A stretch of DNA of 64,000 nt from Chitinophagaceae bacterium PMP191F (GTDB lineage: Bacteria > Bacteroidota > Bacteroidia > Chitinophagales > Chitinophagaceae), in contig LGYU01000019.1 of assembly GCA_001302245.1 (NCBI GenBank), positions 24,495 to 88,494 on the forward strand, in the 5' to 3' direction. Within the stretch, counting starts at the first letter, position 1. Each line of letters starts with the position of its first letter. Below the pieces are notes generated by a model that saw only the letters and a list, made by a program, of their open reading frames with translations, was not told where the DNA came from and did no database searches. Position numbers and translations under genes: made by a program. Positions 61,759-64,000 of the stretch are shown here, in pieces.

Positions 61759-62388
61759 TTATTTTCCCGGTAAAAGGAGGGTAGGGTGAAAAAGAAATGA
61801 AGGGAGGAACAGGGCTGCTGTTATAAGGTAGGAGAACCCGGCAGCAACCATGTGTTCACGGATCTCACGAAGTGTGGCCGATAGTTGATTCTTAACCGTG
61901 CCAACAGGCATGCCGAGATGGGCGGCTATTGCAGCAGGCTTCATTTGCTGCTCTCTGTTTAGCCAGAACAACTTTTTTTTATGTTCGGAAAGCTTGTCAA
62001 TGGCTTCGTGCAGATGATAGGTAAGTTCCTGTAATTGTGTTCGTTCGGCTGAGCTGACCTGGCCGGTGTCATACAATGCATTACCAAAACCGGCTTTCCG
62101 TTCCCGGCGTTTAATTTCTTTCTGCAGGTAATCGCTATATACCCTGGAAGCAATACGGTATACCCATCCGGAAAGATTCTCTATTTCGGGAAGTTTGTCA
62201 CGGTAAAGCCATACGCGAATAAAGGTTTCCTGGATGATGTCCTCAGTATTGTCTTCCGAACTGGTATTGCGCCGCAGGAAGGTCCGTAGCAATGCGGCAT
62301 GGTGCAGATAAAATTCATAAAAAGCACGTTCATCTCCTTCAGCAATCAGTTGAAGGTCAGTTCTCTTATCATGGGGAGTTGAATACAC
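61759..62388 (-). CDS. ECF-family RNA polymerase sigma-70 factor
   Basis: A 209-residue ECF sigma. Region 2 spans about 20-100 (FYEFYLHHAALLRTFLRRN, EDIIQETFIRVWLYRDKLP, GWVYRIASRVYSDYL). Region 4 covers about 120-175 (LSEHKKKLFWLNREQQMKPA, AIAAHLGMPVGTVKNQLSAT). After region 4 comes a hydrophobic tail of about 25 residues (FSYLITAALFLPSFLFHPTL), which could touch the membrane; similar tails occur in some Bacteroidota ECF factors. It should direct transcription of the downstream receptor operon when the FecR protein is released. Confidence 0.93.
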   Translation of the reverse strand: MYSTPHDKRTDLQLIAEGDERAFYEFYLHHAALLRTFLRRNTSSEDNTEDIIQETFIRVWLYRDKLPEIENLSGWVYRIASRVYSDYLQKEIKRRERKAGFGNALYDTGQVSSAERTQLQELTYHLHEAIDKLSEHKKKLFWLNREQQMKPAAIAAHLGMPVGTVKNQLSATLREIREHMVAAGFSYLITAALFLPSFLFHPTLLLPGK

Positions 62389-62625
62389 GCGTGCCTTTTC
62401 TGGCTTGCAATATAGAAGAAATTAAACAAAAACTTTCCGGGAATCACGGCTATGGAAAATTCCTGGTACAATAATCAGATGCCTAACGGTATGATCATCA
62501 ATGAAAAATGCGGTCAGTACTAATAACGCATACAGCGGTCGGAGAGTATATTCTGTTGTTTTTATGGTGAGAACCATGCCTGTAACAAAAGACATATTTT
62601 ATCCGTATTACAGGCAAACTGATCT

Positions 62626-63342
62626 ATGAACAGGATGAAAATTTCAAGAATCGCCGGATTTTTATACCTGGTAATTGTTGTATCTGGTATGTTTAGCCTG
62701 GCCTATGTTCCCAAAAAGCTGTTTGTTTTGGATAACCCTGCAACGACATTTGGCAATATCCTTACTAATGAAACATTATTCAGGGTTAGTATTGCAAGCA
62801 GTGTAGTATGTTATGCCACCTTCGTTTTTTTGCCCATTGTTTTATACCGGTTGTTCAAGGCTGTCAATGAAAATTATGCAAGAGCAATGTTGATCCTGGC
62901 CATCGTCAGTGTTCCGGTTTCTTTTATCAACCTGCAAAACAAATATGCTATTCTCTCTTTAATTGAAATGTCAACGCAAACAGGTATTGTAAAACAAGAA
63001 CTTTATGCACAAACAATGCTATATCTTAATCAATATGACAATGGTATTTTAGTGGCGACCGTTTTTTGGGGTTTATGGCTGCTGCCATTCGGGTACCTGG
63101 TTTTCAGATCAGGCTTCCTGCCCAAGTTCCTGGGTGTTTTATTAATGCTTGGCTGCTTGGGTTATTTAGTGAACTTTTTTGGTAATACACTATTGGAAAA
63201 TTATAAAGCAATAGGAGTGTCGCGATATTTTGGAGTACTGCCTGCAATGGGTGAAATAGGAACTTGTTTGTGGCTGTTATTGGTAGGAGCAAGAGAAAAA
63301 AAATATCAGCAAACAATAATAGAAAGTGCGATCGAAAAATAA
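62626..63342 (+). CDS. DUF4386 membrane protein
   Basis: A 238-residue integral membrane protein of the DUF4386 family with about six spans: residues 8-27, 50-74, 84-104, 139-160, 164-186 and 205-224. The N-terminal MKISRIAGFLYLVIVVSGMF and the YNQYDNG.L.A..FWGLWLLP segment near 135-155 are typical. Family members are uncharacterised. The 237 bases upstream show no clear promoter. Confidence 0.85.
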   Translation: MNRMKISRIAGFLYLVIVVSGMFSLAYVPKKLFVLDNPATTFGNILTNETLFRVSIASSVVCYATFVFLPIVLYRLFKAVNENYARAMLILAIVSVPVSFINLQNKYAILSLIEMSTQTGIVKQELYAQTMLYLNQYDNGILVATVFWGLWLLPFGYLVFRSGFLPKFLGVLLMLGCLGYLVNFFGNTLLENYKAIGVSRYFGVLPAMGEIGTCLWLLLVGAREKKYQQTIIESAIEK

Positions 63343-63345
63343 ATT

Positions 63346-63471
63346 ATGGATCGTTATCCGGATCGTGTTATTAAACTCCATCGGGATGTCTATCGTACTT
63401 CCACTGTTGCCATTCCTGGCAGGCAAATACATGTCATCATCAGGTCTTCGTCAGCTACCTTTGTGTGGTAG
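63346..63471 (+). CDS. Possible small ORF after the DUF4386 gene
   Basis: A 41-codon frame (MDRYPDRVIKLHRDVYR ... SSSATFVW) starts 3 bases after the DUF4386 stop. No family, no other support; it may well be chance. Confidence 0.2.
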   Translation: MDRYPDRVIKLHRDVYRTSTVAIPGRQIHVIIRSSSATFVW

Positions 63472-63520
63472 CCGTTCATGCAGATATAGGGCATAGGTAT
63501 ATGTCAGGCCTGCTGATAAA

Positions 63521-64000
63521 TCAAACATTCGTCTTAATAACATCTTTTAAGCCGGATGTTGCTTTCTCCTTCACTTTTTCTTTTTTTGCTGGTGCGTTAT
63601 TGTTGCCGGGTGTTTCTATAATCAATTTGTAGTCGCCTGCTTCCAATACCTCAAAACCGATTTCTCCATTTTCTTTTACGGTCAGGTTGGTGAAATTGCC
63701 TCCCGGATTCTTTCCCCCTTTTACAATAACACCTTTAATGGGCTGTCCCGGTGCTGGCAGTGCAACGTTGTCAGAGCTTTTAATATCTTTTTGATCAATG
63801 TTTTTTGCTGCAGGCTGGTCCGGTATACTAAGTTTGAACAGGTAAGTGCCTGTTTGCAGATTATTTAAGAATACCGCTCCGTTATTATCAGAAATAACAG
63901 TGACAATTAATCCCGGAGGATTTTTGCCGCCTTTTACCACAATACCGGGGATCGGATTGCCTGTAACCATTTGCGCAGCATTTCCTCCTGTCTGCATCCC
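63521..64000 (-). CDS. Repeat protein with carboxypeptidase-regulatory-like modules, 3' part
   Basis: The frame runs off the right edge of the window, so only the last about 159 residues are seen. They contain two copies of a module of about 44 residues (16-59 and 86-130, numbering from the Met at 63997): PGIVVKGGKNPPG and KGVIVKGGKNPGG, each followed by beta strands and a GTY/GDY turn (LQTGTYLFKLSI, LEAGDYKLIIET). This is the pattern of small carboxypeptidase-regulatory or SpaA-like beta-sandwiches. A Lys-rich tail (KKEKVKEKATSGLKD) ends the protein. No clear enzymatic role. Confidence 0.75.
   Translation of the reverse strand, partial: GMQTGGNAAQMVTGNPIPGIVVKGGKNPPGLIVTVISDNNGAVFLNNLQTGTYLFKLSIPDQPAAKNIDQKDIKSSDNVALPAPGQPIKGVIVKGGKNPGGNFTNLTVKENGEIGFEVLEAGDYKLIIETPGNNNAPAKKEKVKEKATSGLKDVIKTNV

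Noticed and set aside
1..64000. Insertion sequences, prophage, CRISPR, rRNA or tRNA genes
   Set aside because: No transposase, integrase or capsid-like frame, no regularly spaced repeats with spacers, and no rRNA or cloverleaf pattern was recognised by eye; a tRNA or CRISPR scan would be decisive.

Overview
The window reads as chromosome of a Bacteroidota bacterium, most likely of the Chitinophagaceae. The reasons are five complete or partial SusC/SusD pairs plus a sixth TonB-dependent receptor, many lipoproteins with Bacteroidota-style lipoboxes, an ECF sigma/FecR/SusC-STN signalling set, -7 promoter elements of the TAnnTTTG type, and moderate GC. I saw no rRNA, tRNA, CRISPR array, insertion sequence or phage gene.

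Layout. 1-6.3 kb (+): a SusC (5' truncated by the window)/SusD pair followed by a lipoprotein S51 peptidase, an isoaspartyl peptidase/asparaginase and a second S51 peptidase. This looks like a surface-to-periplasm route for cyanophycin or other isoaspartyl-containing peptides. 6.4-13.1 kb (-): small membrane and OB-fold proteins, then a tight operon of a DnaJ/transmembrane/transglutaminase-like fusion, two coiled-coil membrane proteins (one DUF4407), an unknown protein and two small Cys/His proteins. 13.2-15.6 kb (-): a TPR sensor kinase and LuxR-type response regulator. 15.7-19.5 kb: a tiny His-rich lipoprotein, a single-span membrane protein, nudK, a SUFU-domain protein, a gene remnant and a small membrane protein.

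19.6-30.8 kb: a minus-strand mgtC / small membrane ORF / mgtA operon, divergent from a SusC/SusD pair and an OmpR-family two-component system. The divergent control region is the most striking signal of the window. Two arrays of CTAATG half-sites, in mirror image with identical spacings, each end the same distance from a TAnnTTTG element. One regulator therefore very probably drives both directions. Each transcript also starts with a very short open frame.

31-43.6 kb (+): a small secreted protein, a long gene-poor stretch with a coding remnant, then two tandem SusC/SusD pairs and a PKD-like lipoprotein closed by a strong terminator. 43.9-51.7 kb (+): a TonB-dependent receptor, a beta-helix lipoprotein, a beta-propeller lipoprotein and two paralogous metallophosphoesterases, separated by hairpins with related arms; possibly a phosphorus-acquisition locus. 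51.7-62.4 kb (-): an HxlR remnant, then (reading 5' to 3') ECF sigma factor, FecR anti-sigma, SusC with STN domain, SusD, zinc metallohydrolase lipoprotein and DUF4302 lipoprotein, a complete cell-surface signalling and import locus. 62.6-64 kb: a DUF4386 membrane protein and the 3' part of a repeat protein running off the window.
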